Source: Pseudomonas grimontii (GTDB lineage Bacteria; Pseudomonadota; Gammaproteobacteria; Pseudomonadales; Pseudomonadaceae). Taken from it: a stretch of DNA of 64,000 nucleotides. This document shows, piece after piece, positions 25,393-34,371 of the stretch. The translations under genes were made by a program, and so were the position numbers. The notes under the pieces were generated by a model. The model did not search any database. It worked only from the letters and a program-made list of their open reading frames with translations, and was not told the origin of the DNA. Positions within the stretch are counted from its first letter, which is position 1. The number at the start of each line of letters is the position of its first letter. Location of the stretch: NCBI RefSeq assembly GCF_007858185.1, contig NZ_VFES01000022.1, forward strand, positions 32,252 to 96,251. The letters are read 5' to 3'.

Positions 25393-26724
25393 TTATTGGG
25401 GGCTGGAGCGCCCGGTCATCTCCCGTGCCATCTCGGTGGCATAGCTGTCGGTCATGCCGGCGATAAAGTCGATCATCCGCAGGAACGACTTGTGCAACGG
25501 CCAGGCAGGGTCGGGCGCGTTGTTGCCCAGCAGGTCGAGAATGCGCCGGTTCTTGAACGACGGCGTGCGCCCGCCGTGCTGCTCCAGGGCCGCGCCGCAA
25601 AAGGCGTTCAGCAGAATTTCCAGGGTGGTGTAGGCGCCGATTTCGTGCAAGGTCTTGCGCTTGTCCTGGAAGATCTTCTTGCGCGCCATGTCCTTGGCGT
25701 CCAGCACGCAGCGTTTGGCGGGGCCGTGCATGTGTTCCACCAGGTCGCCGGGCAGGGTGCCGGCAAGCAAGGCATCCTGTTGTTCGACGAAGGCTCGCGC
25801 CGCTGCGTTGGTCAAGTGCTCGATGGCCTTGCCGCGCAGGATTGCCAGCTTGCGTCGGCGTGAGTCCTGGGAGCCCAGTTGCCGGTAAGTCTGCGGCAGG
25901 TCGTCGCCCACCAGGTCGAGCAGCAGTGACTCGACTTCGGCGTACTGCAGCAGGTCCATTTCCAGGCCGTCTTCCAGGTCGATCAGGGCGTAGCAGATGT
26001 CGTCCGCGGCCTCCATCAGATAGACCAGTGGGTGGCGAGCCCAGCGTTGTTCCTCGAGTTGCGGCAGGCCGAGCTTGCTGGCGATTTGTTCGAGGATCGG
26101 CAACTCGCTCTGGTAGCAGCCGAACTTATGTTTCTTGTAACCCAGGGAGTCGGCGTGGCGCGCGGTCCAGGGGTACTTGAGGTACGTGCCCAAGGTCGCG
26201 TAGGTCAGGCGCGTGCCGCCGTCGAACTGGTGGTATTCCAGCTGGGTCAGTACCCGGAACCCTTGGGCATTGCCTTCGAAGTTGAGGAAATCATTACGCT
26301 CGGCGGAGCTCATGTCGTCCAGCCAGCCGCGCCCCGCTGCCTGCTGGAACCAGTGGCGGATGGCGTCTTCGCCGGAATGCCCGAACGGTGGGTTGCCGAT
26401 GTCATGGGCCAGGCAGGCCGATTGCACCACCATGCCCAGGTCGCTCGGGTCGCACCAGTCGGGCAGGGCGCTGCGCAGGGTTTCGCCCACGCGCATGCCG
26501 AGGGAGCGGCCTACGCAGCTGACTTCCAGGGAGTGAGTCAGGCGTGTATGGATATGGTCGTTGCTGGACACCGGGTGCACTTGGGTCTTGCGGCCCAGGC
26601 GGCGAAACGCGCCGGAGAAGATAATGCGGTCATGGTCTTTGTGAAACGGGCTGCGGCCGAGTTCTTCCGGGCTGTGCAGGGGTTTTCCAAGGCGTTCGCG
26701 GGTAAGCAGGGTGGGCCAATCCAA
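25393..26724 (-). CDS. dgt: Deoxyguanosinetriphosphate triphosphohydrolase (dNTPase)
   Basis: Hydrolyses dGTP/dNTPs to deoxynucleoside and triphosphate, controlling dNTP pools. HD-domain enzyme with the metal motif HTRLTHSLEVS then LAHDIGNPPFGHSGEDAI, and the long helical tail typical of the bacterial family. The start is taken as TTG at 26724 (LDWPTLLTRERLG), which gives 443 residues and has GGAG about ten bases upstream; the ATG at 26787 would add an unmatched 21-residue tail. It is followed by a short gap from the EAL gene upstream. Confidence 0.9.
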   Translation of the reverse strand: MDWPTLLTRERLGKPLHSPEELGRSPFHKDHDRIIFSGAFRRLGRKTQVHPVSSNDHIHTRLTHSLEVSCVGRSLGMRVGETLRSALPDWCDPSDLGMVVQSACLAHDIGNPPFGHSGEDAIRHWFQQAAGRGWLDDMSSAERNDFLNFEGNAQGFRVLTQLEYHQFDGGTRLTYATLGTYLKYPWTARHADSLGYKKHKFGCYQSELPILEQIASKLGLPQLEEQRWARHPLVYLMEAADDICYALIDLEDGLEMDLLQYAEVESLLLDLVGDDLPQTYRQLGSQDSRRRKLAILRGKAIEHLTNAAARAFVEQQDALLAGTLPGDLVEHMHGPAKRCVLDAKDMARKKIFQDKRKTLHEIGAYTTLEILLNAFCGAALEQHGGRTPSFKNRRILDLLGNNAPDPAWPLHKSFLRMIDFIAGMTDSYATEMAREMTGRSSPQ

Positions 26725-26795
26725 GGCGGGTACTCTCCGTACGGTGAATGACCCTCCCAGCTTCCCGGTTCCGCCCTGACGGGGCAAGCGAAAAT

Positions 26796-27959
26796 CTACA
26801 GGCCTGCCGCGTCGATATCGATTAACAGCAAGCGCTGACCGTTATCGAAGAATTGTCCGGCGGTGAGGCAGTACTGGTTGGTGGTTGCGTCACGGTAGGT
26901 CGAAGATAAGGTCAGACGACGCTCCTCCCACCCTTCGGCCAGCAGGTGATAGAAGTACGGCCGCCAGGACCAGTTGTGGCCCAGGTAGCGGCTGTCGGCC
27001 TGCCAGGCGTCCTGGCGCCATTCGAAGTTGGGGGTTAACTGGGTGCCATGTCGGTCGCACTGGTAAAAGCGCAGCAGCCAGGGGAAAGCCGGCAGTTGGG
27101 GCAAGTGATCCAGCGGGGCTTGAGCCTGTGCCCAGGTTTGCAGGATCTTCATCAGTTCGGCCAATTGCTGGCGCAGTAGCATGATGCGTCCGCGTTCGGC
27201 CAGCTTCTGCTGGACATACGCCGCGCGCAGTTGGTCAAAACGCGGCACGAATGCATCGGTGGCGAACCAGTCCAACTGTGCCTGGGCAAACAGATAGCCC
27301 TGCACATAGCGCGAACCGCATTCCAGGGCGAAGCTCAGTTGCGCTTCGGTTTCCACGCCCTCGGCAATGATCCAGCAGCCGGTTTTTTCCGCCATTTGCG
27401 CCAATGCCCGCACCACCTCACTGCTCGGTCCGCCCCGTGCCGCTTCCTGGAACAGGCGCATGTCCAGCTTGAGAATATCCGGCTGCAACGCCAACACCCG
27501 GTCAAGCTGTGAGTAGCCGGCGCCGAAATCATCGATGGCGATGCGTGCACCGGCCTGGCGATAGCGTGCCACCACCTCGGCCAGGCGCTGGATGTCACCG
27601 CCCAATTCGGTGATCTCGAACACGATGCGCTGCGGATCGACGCCATGGGCGTGGATCTGTTTGAGGCTTGGCAGCGCCTGGCCCGGGCGCAGTTGGTTGA
27701 TCCAGCGCGGCGAGATATTCAGGCTGAGGAACCAGTCTTCGGGGGCTTCATGCAGGCGGCTCAAGGCATTGTCGCGGATCTGCCGGTCGAGACGGCGCAA
27801 GGTGGCGCCCGGGGTGCGCGGGTCGGCGAACAATGGGCCCACGGACTGCAAGCAGCCGTCAGCCTGGCGTAGACGGCCCAAGGCTTCGACGCCAGCAATA
27901 CGACCGGTGGCGGTGTCGATAAACGGCTGGAAACAGGCGAGCGGTTGCCCGTCGATCAC
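26796..27959 (-). CDS. EAL-domain cyclic-di-GMP phosphodiesterase with C-terminal extension
   Basis: The first about 240 residues form an EAL domain; E in GVEALGR, N in LSLNISP, E in FEITE, the DDFGAGYS pair, K in LKLDMRLF, E in AEGVET and QGYLFA are all present, so hydrolysis of c-di-GMP is likely. The last about 140 residues begin with a helical linker and hold an aromatic-rich domain (FYQCDRHGTQL, NWSWRPYFYHL, STYRDATTNQYCLTAGQFFD) resembling Cache/PDC-like sensing folds. It has no membrane helix, so the sensor would be cytoplasmic. Confidence 0.88.
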   Translation of the reverse strand: MIDGQPLACFQPFIDTATGRIAGVEALGRLRQADGCLQSVGPLFADPRTPGATLRRLDRQIRDNALSRLHEAPEDWFLSLNISPRWINQLRPGQALPSLKQIHAHGVDPQRIVFEITELGGDIQRLAEVVARYRQAGARIAIDDFGAGYSQLDRVLALQPDILKLDMRLFQEAARGGPSSEVVRALAQMAEKTGCWIIAEGVETEAQLSFALECGSRYVQGYLFAQAQLDWFATDAFVPRFDQLRAAYVQQKLAERGRIMLLRQQLAELMKILQTWAQAQAPLDHLPQLPAFPWLLRFYQCDRHGTQLTPNFEWRQDAWQADSRYLGHNWSWRPYFYHLLAEGWEERRLTLSSTYRDATTNQYCLTAGQFFDNGQRLLLIDIDAAGL

Positions 27960-27985
27960 GGGGCCTCCTTAAGAGAGGTGGCGAA

Positions 27986-28021
27986 AAAAGGCCCGGCCCT
28001 CGAAAACGAGGACCGGGCCGA
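27986..28021 (-). terminator. Terminator downstream of the yqjDEK-like operon
   Basis: GGCCCGGCCCTCG-AAAA-CGAGGACCGGGCC with an A-tract beyond it (a T-tract on the minus strand) forms a strong stem after the last gene of the operon at 28051. Confidence 0.8.
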
Positions 28022-28050
28022 TTCTGTTAGCAAGAATGCAGCCAGCAGGC

Positions 28051-28389
28051 TCAACCTTTGCGAGAATTGCCCTGCATGGCCAGTTTGATCAGCGGGATTA
28101 ATCCGGCACCGAGCCGAACCAGGCGCGTCACACTGCTGATCCCGCCGCCCTTGGCGCCCTTACCGGTGAAGAAACCGATCAGCGTTACAGCGGCCACGCC
28201 CCACAGGGGCGCGTGCTTGATGCCCAGGCCGCCCTGAAAGCTTTGGCCCATGTTGCGCACCTTGTTCAGCGGCACCATCAATTGCTGGGACTCGTGGCGA
28301 ATCTCCTGGCGGTGCATCTCCATGCGCAGGCGGATCAATGCCTTGCGCATTTCCCGGCGGGAGGTTTGCTGGATTTCATTCGAGCTCAT
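28051..28389 (-). CDS. Small membrane protein, YqjK-like by position
   Basis: A 112-residue protein with a basic N-terminal helix (TSRREMRKALIRLRMEMHRQ) and two short hydrophobic stretches (APLWGVAAVTLIGFFTG; LVRLGAGLIPLIKLAM). I find no catalytic motif. It overlaps the upstream holin-like gene by 4 bases, and the order DUF883 - holin-like - this gene mirrors E. coli yqjD-yqjE-yqjK. Sequence similarity to YqjK itself is weak. Confidence 0.65.
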   Translation of the reverse strand: MSSNEIQQTSRREMRKALIRLRMEMHRQEIRHESQQLMVPLNKVRNMGQSFQGGLGIKHAPLWGVAAVTLIGFFTGKGAKGGGISSVTRLVRLGAGLIPLIKLAMQGNSRKG

Positions 28390-28769
28390 GGCAACAGGCG
28401 CTCCCGATCATTGGCCAGCTCTTCGAGGGTGGCGTGGAACGGCGTGGACTCATCGAACACTGCCGCTTTCAAGCGCACCCCGCAGAAGGCGGCGGCCAGG
28501 GTATAGAACACACAGAGGCAAATGATGCCGGTCAAGCGGTAGCCGGTGTCCCACACCAGGATCATCACCAATGTCGATAATCCCACCAGCAACAACAGGG
28601 CAAACACCAGCGCCAGGCCGGCAAACAGCAGCAGGCTGACGGTGCGGGCCTTCTGCTCCTGCAATTCGATGCCAAACAGTTCGACGTGGCTGTGCAGCAA
28701 GCCAAGAACGGCCGCGCCCAGTCGCCTCGAGGTAGTACCAGTGGACGAGCCAGTTTCGCCGATAGACAT
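28386..28769 (-). CDS. YqjE-like phage-holin-family membrane protein
   Basis: A 127-residue protein with two central membrane helices (VSLLLFAGLALVFALLLLVG and GIICLCVFYTLAAAFCGV) between polar ends, the DUF1469 (holin superfamily III) pattern: LGLLHSHVELFGIELQEQKAR precedes the helices. The role is unknown; it is not a lysis gene here. The start MSIGETGS at 28769 is 2 bases from the DUF883 stop, so the genes are co-transcribed. Confidence 0.82.
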   Translation of the reverse strand: MSIGETGSSTGTTSRRLGAAVLGLLHSHVELFGIELQEQKARTVSLLLFAGLALVFALLLLVGLSTLVMILVWDTGYRLTGIICLCVFYTLAAAFCGVRLKAAVFDESTPFHATLEELANDRERLLP

Positions 28770-28771
28770 GA

Positions 28772-29086
28772 TTAGCGCCTTGTGGCCAGCAGGCCGATCA
28801 GAAAGCCCACGCCGGCGGCAATGCCTACCGACTGCCAAGGGTTGGCCTGCACGTAATCTTCGGTCGCGGTAACTGCCGCCTGGCCGCGTTCGCGCAGCGA
28901 GTCTTCGGTTTGCTTGAGGGTTTCGCGGGCCTGCAACAGCGTGTCATGAATCTTGGCACGCAGCTCATCGGCCTGGTCGCCCGCAAGCACCTTGGTGTCG
29001 TCCAGCAACCTTTCGGTGTCAGTCACCAGGGTTTGAAAATCCGCCATCAGTATTTCTTGAGCAGTCTTTGCAGTTCTTCTGGCCAT
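28772..29086 (-). CDS. DUF883 (ElaB/YqjD-type) membrane-anchored protein
   Basis: A 104-residue protein with a long charged amphipathic helix (DTERLLDDTKVLAGDQADEL, then ETLKQTEDSLRERG) and a C-terminal anchor with the family signature VQANPWQSVGIAAGVGFLIG. YqjD and ElaB are inner-membrane proteins that tether ribosomes in stationary phase. The start at 29086 follows GGAG; an internal ATG at 29047 is possible. First gene of the three-gene operon. Confidence 0.88.
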   Translation of the reverse strand: MARRTAKTAQEILMADFQTLVTDTERLLDDTKVLAGDQADELRAKIHDTLLQARETLKQTEDSLRERGQAAVTATEDYVQANPWQSVGIAAGVGFLIGLLATRR

Positions 29087-29433
29087 GGTTATCTCCGTGA
29101 TTGGCTGATCTGTACGTGTGGTTTCGAGTCACCGGTATCGGTGAAGGTTCAGTGCAATTGTGTGGTACAGCTTTTGCTTTGCCTTGGTGCGCACGCCCCT
29201 GGGCTTGCGCTGAATCCGGGCGGTCGGGGCTCAAGTCTCGAAAAACCTTACCCTAAATAACTGAAACTCGCGGAAAAACCCTGTCGGCAACAGCCTGTTG
29301 TGTTGAACGCTGCGCTAAAGCGGTTCACGCCCTCTGAAGAGGGGCGGTGCCGGTGGTGCCAATTTAGTGCGCGCAACCCCTGGCTTGAACCGCTTTGGTG
29401 CTTTTTGCCTTTAACGCAGGCCTGCCAACCTCC
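29087..29433. other. Divergent intergenic region, DUF883 operon and ammonium transporter
   Basis: These 347 bases must hold promoters for both directions. No clear sigma-70 or sigma-54 boxes were identified by eye, and no small gene or repeat was seen. A sigma-54 site would be expected upstream of an ammonium transporter, but none was convincing. Confidence 0.4.
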
Positions 29434-30642
29434 ATGGAAAATTTGCAAAGTGCGGTGGACACCTTGGTCCACAGCTCCAATACCCTGTTTATCCTGATCG
29501 GTGCGGTCATGGTCCTGGCCATGCACGCCGGCTTCGCGTTTCTGGAAGTCGGGACGGTGCGCCAGAAAAACCAGGTCAACGCCCTGTCGAAGATCCTCAG
29601 CGACTTCGCCATCTCCACCCTGGCCTATTTCTTTATAGGCTATTGGATCTCCTATGGTGTGAGCTTCATGCAACCGGCGGCCGTGATCAGCGCCGATCAT
29701 GGTTACGGCCTGGTGAAGTTCTTCTTCCTGCTGACGTTTGCAGCAGCGATCCCAGCGATCATCTCCGGCGGTATTGCGGAGCGTGCAAAGTTCGCTCCGC
29801 AGTTGTGCGCCACCGCGCTGATCGTGGCGTTTATCTATCCGTTTTTCGAAGGCATGGTGTGGAACGGCAATTTCGGCCTGCAGGCCTGGCTGCTCAAGAC
29901 GTTCGGCGCCAGCTTCCATGATTTTGCCGGCTCCGTGGTGGTGCATGCCATGGGCGGCTGGCTGGCGCTGGCGGCGGTGTTGCTGCTGGGCCCACGCAAT
30001 GGGCGCTACCGCGAAGGGCGCCTGGTCGCATTCGCGCCGTCGAGTATTCCGTTCCTGGCCCTGGGCTCGTGGATTTTGATCGTCGGCTGGTTCGGCTTTA
30101 ACGTGATGAGCGCGCAAACCCTCGACGGTGTCAGCGGCCTGGTGGCGGTCAACTCGCTGATGGCCATGGTGGGTGGCACCGTTGCCGCCCTGGTGATCGG
30201 CCGCAATGACCCCGGCTTCCTGCACAACGGTCCGTTGGCCGGTCTGGTGGCGATCTGCGCCGGTTCCGACCTGATGCACCCGGTGGGCGCGCTGGTCACC
30301 GGTGTGGTCGCGGGCGGGCTGTTTGTGTGGTGCTTTATCGCCGCCCAGGATCGCTGGAAGATCGACGACGTGTTGGGTGTATGGCCACTGCATGGCCTGT
30401 GCGGGGTATGGGGCGGGATTGCGTGCGGCATTTTTGGCCAGACGGCGCTGGGTGGATTGGGCGGCGTGAGCCTGATCAGCCAATTGATCGGCACGGGGCT
30501 TGGTGTGGCCGTGGCGTTCGGCGGCGGCCTGCTGGTGTACGGCGTGATCAAGCGCGTGCACGGGCTGCGCCTGAGCCAGGAAGAGGAGTATTACGGCGCA
30601 GACCTGTCGATCCACAAGATCGGTGCGGTCAGTCAGGACTGA
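29434..30642 (+). CDS. Ammonium transporter (Amt family)
   Basis: Ammonium channel of the inner membrane, 402 residues with about eleven helices. It starts MENLQSAVDTLVHSSNTLF without a cleaved signal, then AMHAGFAFLEVGTVRQKNQ, ERAKFAPQL, DFAGSVVVHAMGGW with the first twin histidine, and WPLHGLCGVWGGIACG with the second. The start at 29434 has only a weak ribosome site; a GTG at 29395 is the alternative. There is no linked glnK gene. It overlaps the convergent antiporter by 14 bases. Confidence 0.9.
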   Translation: MENLQSAVDTLVHSSNTLFILIGAVMVLAMHAGFAFLEVGTVRQKNQVNALSKILSDFAISTLAYFFIGYWISYGVSFMQPAAVISADHGYGLVKFFFLLTFAAAIPAIISGGIAERAKFAPQLCATALIVAFIYPFFEGMVWNGNFGLQAWLLKTFGASFHDFAGSVVVHAMGGWLALAAVLLLGPRNGRYREGRLVAFAPSSIPFLALGSWILIVGWFGFNVMSAQTLDGVSGLVAVNSLMAMVGGTVAALVIGRNDPGFLHNGPLAGLVAICAGSDLMHPVGALVTGVVAGGLFVWCFIAAQDRWKIDDVLGVWPLHGLCGVWGGIACGIFGQTALGGLGGVSLISQLIGTGLGVAVAFGGGLLVYGVIKRVHGLRLSQEEEYYGADLSIHKIGAVSQD

Positions 30643-32365
30643 TCGGCGCCTCTTCGTCGGTGTTCGGGTGTGTGTAAAAACCGTGCAGCAGGCGATAGCG
30701 GTTATGCCGTACTTCATCGACCCGCGCCTGCACCTGTTGGTCCGGCAGGCCCAGCAGAATCAAGGCGTGCGAGGCGAGCATCAGGCTCGACTCCAGCAGC
30801 TCGGGCACCACTTCGCTGGCGCCCGCGGCTTTCAATTCAGCCCACTGGCTGTCATCGCGGGTGCGCACCAGGATTGGCACGTCGGGGTTGATATGGCGTG
30901 CTTCCTTGAGCACCGCCAGGGCGACATCACTGTTGTCCACGGCAATCACCACCAGGCGCGCCCGTTCCAGGCCCACCGCACTGAGTAGGGCACCGCGACG
31001 ACAGTCGCCGTAATGCACGCTGCTGTCTTCGGTGGCGGCTTCCTGCACCCGTTCCGGGTCGTCATCGAGGGCGATAAACGCCTGTTGCTCATTGCGCAGA
31101 AAGCGCCCGATGGATTGCCCGACCCGGCCATAGCCGCAGATGACCGCATGCCCTTGTAATTGGGCGTTGAGGGCGGTGATCTGTTCCAATTGCACCTGTT
31201 GGTTGGGCTTGCGGTGCAGGCGCAGGGCAATCGCCGGCGCGGCGCGCAGCAGCAGTGGGGTCAACAGCATCGAACAGAACGTGGCGGCGAGCAGCAAACC
31301 GTTGAATTCATCGGGGACCAACCGGCTCTGCTGCATCTGCGCCATCAGCGCAAAACAGAACTCACCGCCCTGGGCCAGTGCCAGGCCGCTGCGCCAGGCG
31401 GTTTCACTGTCGCTGCCACGCAGCTTGACCAACGCAGCCACCACACACCCTTTGATCAGCATCAGCGCGAGGGTCATGCCAAGGATCAACAGGCTGTGGC
31501 TGACGAACAACTGCAGGTCGATAAGCATGCCGATGCTGACGAAAAACAGCCCCAGCAGGATGTCGCGAAAGGGCCGGATATCCGCTTCGATCTGATGGCG
31601 GTAATGGCTTTCGCCCAGCAGCATGCCGGCCAGGAAGGCGCCGAGGGCAGGGGAGAGGCCCAGCAAGTGGGTGAGCCAGGCCGTCAGCAAGACGATCACC
31701 AGCGCCAGTAGCACAAACAGCTCTGCCGAATGGGAAGCGGCGACCTCATGAAACAAGCGCGGCAATAACCAGCGACTGGCGAGCAGCAGGCCCACGAACA
31801 ACACCACGGTTTTGCCCAGCGTCAGCGGCAATGCCCAGTACCAGGCCTGCTCGCTGCTGCCGGCGAACACCGGTACCAACGTCAGCAACAACACCGCCAC
31901 CACATCCTGGAACAGCAACACGCCGATCGCGTTCTGGCCATGGCTGCTGAAGATTTCGCCGAGGCTGGTCAGCTCCTTGCTGACGATCGCCGTGGATGAG
32001 AGCGTCAGCCCCGCTCCCAGCAACAAGGCGATGCCCGGCGCCACACCAAAGGCCATCAACAAGCCCCCCAGCAGCACGCTGCAACCCAGCACCTGCAAGC
32101 TGCCCAGGCCAAACACCACGCGGCGCAGGGCGAGCATCTTGGTCAGGGAAAACTCCAGGCCCAGGGAAAACAGCAGGAACACTACGCCCAGTTCGGCGAG
32201 GTCAGGCAGCTCTTCGCTGTCATTCACCCAGTCCAGGGCGGTGGGCCCCACGGCCAGGCCCACGCACAGGTAGCCCAGCACGGGTGGCAACTGCAGCCGG
32301 CGAAACAGTGCAATCACCACCAGGGATGAGGCCAGAATGATCAGCAGGTTGGCGAACACAAGCAT
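30629..32365 (-). CDS. CPA2-family K+/H+ antiporter with TrkA-N domain (KefB/C-like)
   Basis: Monovalent cation:proton antiporter of the inner membrane, 578 residues. The N-terminal about 385 residues make about twelve helices (LPPVLGYLCVGLAVGP; LGVVFLLFSLGLEFS; FQDVVAVLL), followed by a cytoplasmic NAD-binding TrkA-N domain starting HAVICGYGRVGQSIGRFL, which in Kef systems gates the channel. The start MLVFANLLIIL at 32365 is chosen. No KefF/G-type partner is nearby. Confidence 0.88.
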   Translation of the reverse strand: MLVFANLLIILASSLVVIALFRRLQLPPVLGYLCVGLAVGPTALDWVNDSEELPDLAELGVVFLLFSLGLEFSLTKMLALRRVVFGLGSLQVLGCSVLLGGLLMAFGVAPGIALLLGAGLTLSSTAIVSKELTSLGEIFSSHGQNAIGVLLFQDVVAVLLLTLVPVFAGSSEQAWYWALPLTLGKTVVLFVGLLLASRWLLPRLFHEVAASHSAELFVLLALVIVLLTAWLTHLLGLSPALGAFLAGMLLGESHYRHQIEADIRPFRDILLGLFFVSIGMLIDLQLFVSHSLLILGMTLALMLIKGCVVAALVKLRGSDSETAWRSGLALAQGGEFCFALMAQMQQSRLVPDEFNGLLLAATFCSMLLTPLLLRAAPAIALRLHRKPNQQVQLEQITALNAQLQGHAVICGYGRVGQSIGRFLRNEQQAFIALDDDPERVQEAATEDSSVHYGDCRRGALLSAVGLERARLVVIAVDNSDVALAVLKEARHINPDVPILVRTRDDSQWAELKAAGASEVVPELLESSLMLASHALILLGLPDQQVQARVDEVRHNRYRLLHGFYTHPNTDEEAPISPD

Positions 32366-32484
32366 CTCCGTTGCAGGGTGAGCGGGCAAAAAGCCGCGAG
32401 AATCGCTGAATCAGTTATAGGCCATGGTGATCTGAGTCAGGGTTTATTGTGGCCGGCGGGTTTCCGGAGAGCGAACGCTGTACC

Positions 32485-32655
32485 TGTGGCGAGCGGGCTT
32501 GCCCCGCGTTGGGCTGCGAAGCGGCCCCAAAACAAGCACCGTATTTCTGTCTGAAGGAGCGCGGTGGCACTACCGGGGCCGCTTCGCGCCCCAACGCGGG
32601 GCAAGCCCGCTCGCCACAACAAGCCCGTTTGCCACAGAAAGCCCGCTCGCCACAG
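32485..32655. repeat. REP cluster, family B, with an extra half unit
   Basis: GTGGCGAGCGGGCTTGCCCC at 32486 and its complement ending near 32617 form the same doublet as at 5316; two further partial copies (AAGCCCGTTTGCCACAG and AAGCCCGCTCGCCACAG) follow directly. The element lies upstream of the glutaredoxin-like gene and is the longest REP cluster of this type in the window. Confidence 0.85.
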
Positions 32656-32707
32656 GGTTTTGTCAGGCTTAGAATGCTCGTCTACTTACTGATCAGGGCC
32701 ATTTGTC

Positions 32708-32944
32708 ATGCTTCCTGAATGCCAGTTGTTCGGCACCCTGGGTTGCCATCTTTGTGAAATTGCCGAAGCCGAAATCATGCCGCTCGTCGAGCGCGGGTTG
32801 CTGGTCGAGTTGGTTGATATCGCCGACCCCGAAGACCTGACCGACGCCTACGGCCTAAGGATTCCGGTGCTTCGAAGGGTAGATACCGGAGCTGAACTGG
32901 ATTGGCCTTTCGACACTGATCAGGTTGTCGCCTTCCTTCGCTGA
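32708..32944 (+). CDS. Glutaredoxin-like protein (DUF836)
   Basis: A 78-residue thioredoxin-fold protein with CxxC at C13-C16 (GTLGCHLCEIAE) and the cis-proline region LRIPVLRR. DUF836 members are thiol-disulfide proteins of uncertain role. A short unknown protein follows 74 bases downstream. Confidence 0.85.
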   Translation: MLPECQLFGTLGCHLCEIAEAEIMPLVERGLLVELVDIADPEDLTDAYGLRIPVLRRVDTGAELDWPFDTDQVVAFLR

Positions 32945-33018
32945 CGTTTAGGCGATGGCGAGTTTCCGAATATTACGTTACTGTATGTTTGTACAGCGAT
33001 TGAATAGAGGGAACGCCC

Positions 33019-33354
33019 GTGGTGAATGTTGAACAACTGAAAAGCAGCGTCAATCGCATGTCTGCCGATGTCGTGCGCGACGCGGTGAACGAGCTGCGCC
33101 TCGACGGCCTGGTCACGGAAGGCAAGACGCCGTTTAACAAAGTGCATTTCAATACCTGCTTTGCGGAGATCGAGGCGTTGTTCCAGCGCGCCGGTTATCA
33201 CAAGCAGCTTGATGTGGTGGGCTATCAGGGCCTGTTGTACGCGCTTTACGATCCCGGTCGCTGGGAAGCGGTGGACGTGCTGCGCTGGCTCAAGGAGTTC
33301 ACCGAGGCGGCGAGTGCTTCGCCGATCCTGCGCGCGGAATTGGTCAAGGCCTGA
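33019..33354 (+). CDS. Conserved hypothetical protein
   Basis: A 111-residue soluble protein, MVNVEQLKSSVNRMSADVVR at the start; no membrane segment or catalytic motif recognised. The start is GTG at 33019 (a second GTG follows at 33022) with AGAGGGAA upstream. Codon use matches its neighbours. It lies between a glutaredoxin-like gene and a pseudouridine synthase gene; nothing in it points to a function. Confidence 0.75.
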   Translation: MVNVEQLKSSVNRMSADVVRDAVNELRLDGLVTEGKTPFNKVHFNTCFAEIEALFQRAGYHKQLDVVGYQGLLYALYDPGRWEAVDVLRWLKEFTEAASASPILRAELVKA

Positions 33355-33425
33355 GATCTACCCTAGGCTCAATCCCGCTTCGTGCGGGATAATGCCCGCC
33401 TGTTTTTCCAGGCTTCGAGCACTTC

Positions 33426-34316
33426 ATGTCTACATCCGCTTTTTCTGCGTCCCAGCACCAAGCCAGCACCCTGTACCTGCCACCTGGCCCGTGGGCGACG
33501 GTGCTGGAGTGCCTGTGCGAGCACTTTGCGGCGATCAGTCGTGAACACTGGCTGGACCGCATCGCCCGGGGACGGGTGCTGGATGTCAACGGCAGCCCGA
33601 TCAGCCTGGACCTGGCCTACAAGGAAGGCCTGTGCATCTATTACTTCCGTGAAGTACCCAACGAAAAAGTGATCCCGGTGCAGGAAACTATCCTGTACGC
33701 CGACGAGCACTTGGTCGTGGCGGACAAACCGCACTTCCTGCCCGTGACCCCGGCCGGCGAGTACGTCGAGCAAACCCTGCTGCGCCGCCTGATCCGCCGC
33801 CTGGACAACCCTGCGCTGGTGCCGCTGCACCGTATCGACCGGCACACCGCCGGGCTGGTGTTGTTCTCGGCCAACCCCGCCAGCCGCTCGGCCTATCAGC
33901 AGCTGTTTCCCACGCGCCAGATCGATAAATTCTACGAAGCCATCGCCCCGGCCTTACCTGGGCTGACGTTCCCGTTAGTGCACAAAAGTCGCCTGGTGGA
34001 TGGCGAACCTTTCTTCCGCATGCAGGAAGGCCCCGGCGCCAGCAACACCGAAACAGCCGTGGACGTGCGGGAAAAGAACGGCGACTTATGGCGTTACGGC
34101 CTGTTTCCCGTGACCGGCAAGAAGCACCAGTTGCGTGTGCATATGACCGCGCTGGGGGCGAGTATCTGCAACGATCCGTTCTACCCGGACGTGATCAAGG
34201 ATGCTGTGGACGATTACGCCAATCCCCTCAAGCTGCTGGCCCAGGGCGTGCGGTTTATCGACCCCGTCACCGGTGAAGAACGCAGCTTCCGCAGCCGGAT
34301 CACCCTCGACTGGTGA
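33426..34316 (+). CDS. RluA-family pseudouridine synthase
   Basis: Isomerises uridine to pseudouridine in RNA. The 296-residue protein has a short N-terminal S4-like segment (HWLDRIARGRVLDVNGSPIS), the entry motif LVVADKPHFLPVTP, the catalytic D138 in PLHRIDRHTAGLVLFS, and GKKHQLRVHMTALGASICND near the end. The substrate RNA site cannot be assigned; it differs from RluA, RluC and RluD in length and detail. Confidence 0.9.
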   Translation: MSTSAFSASQHQASTLYLPPGPWATVLECLCEHFAAISREHWLDRIARGRVLDVNGSPISLDLAYKEGLCIYYFREVPNEKVIPVQETILYADEHLVVADKPHFLPVTPAGEYVEQTLLRRLIRRLDNPALVPLHRIDRHTAGLVLFSANPASRSAYQQLFPTRQIDKFYEAIAPALPGLTFPLVHKSRLVDGEPFFRMQEGPGASNTETAVDVREKNGDLWRYGLFPVTGKKHQLRVHMTALGASICNDPFYPDVIKDAVDDYANPLKLLAQGVRFIDPVTGEERSFRSRITLDW

Positions 34317-34327
34317 CCCCCGGAAAC

Positions 34328-34356
34328 GACAAGGCCCGCGCGAGGCGGGCCTTGTG
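34328..34356. terminator. Terminator between the pseudouridine synthase and lipoprotein genes
   Basis: ACAAGGCCCGC-GCGAG-GCGGGCCTTGTG forms a perfect GC-rich stem between two convergent genes; the flanking T-tract is short. Confidence 0.7.
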
Positions 34357-34371
34357 TGCAAGCGCTAAGAC

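Noticed and set aside
28386..28769. Holin-family gene as prophage sign
   Set aside because: It sits in the yqjDEK-like housekeeping operon with no phage genes nearby.
29248..30717. 489-codon frame opposite the ammonium transporter
   Set aside because: Mirror of a conserved membrane protein; translation is hydrophilic and low-complexity.
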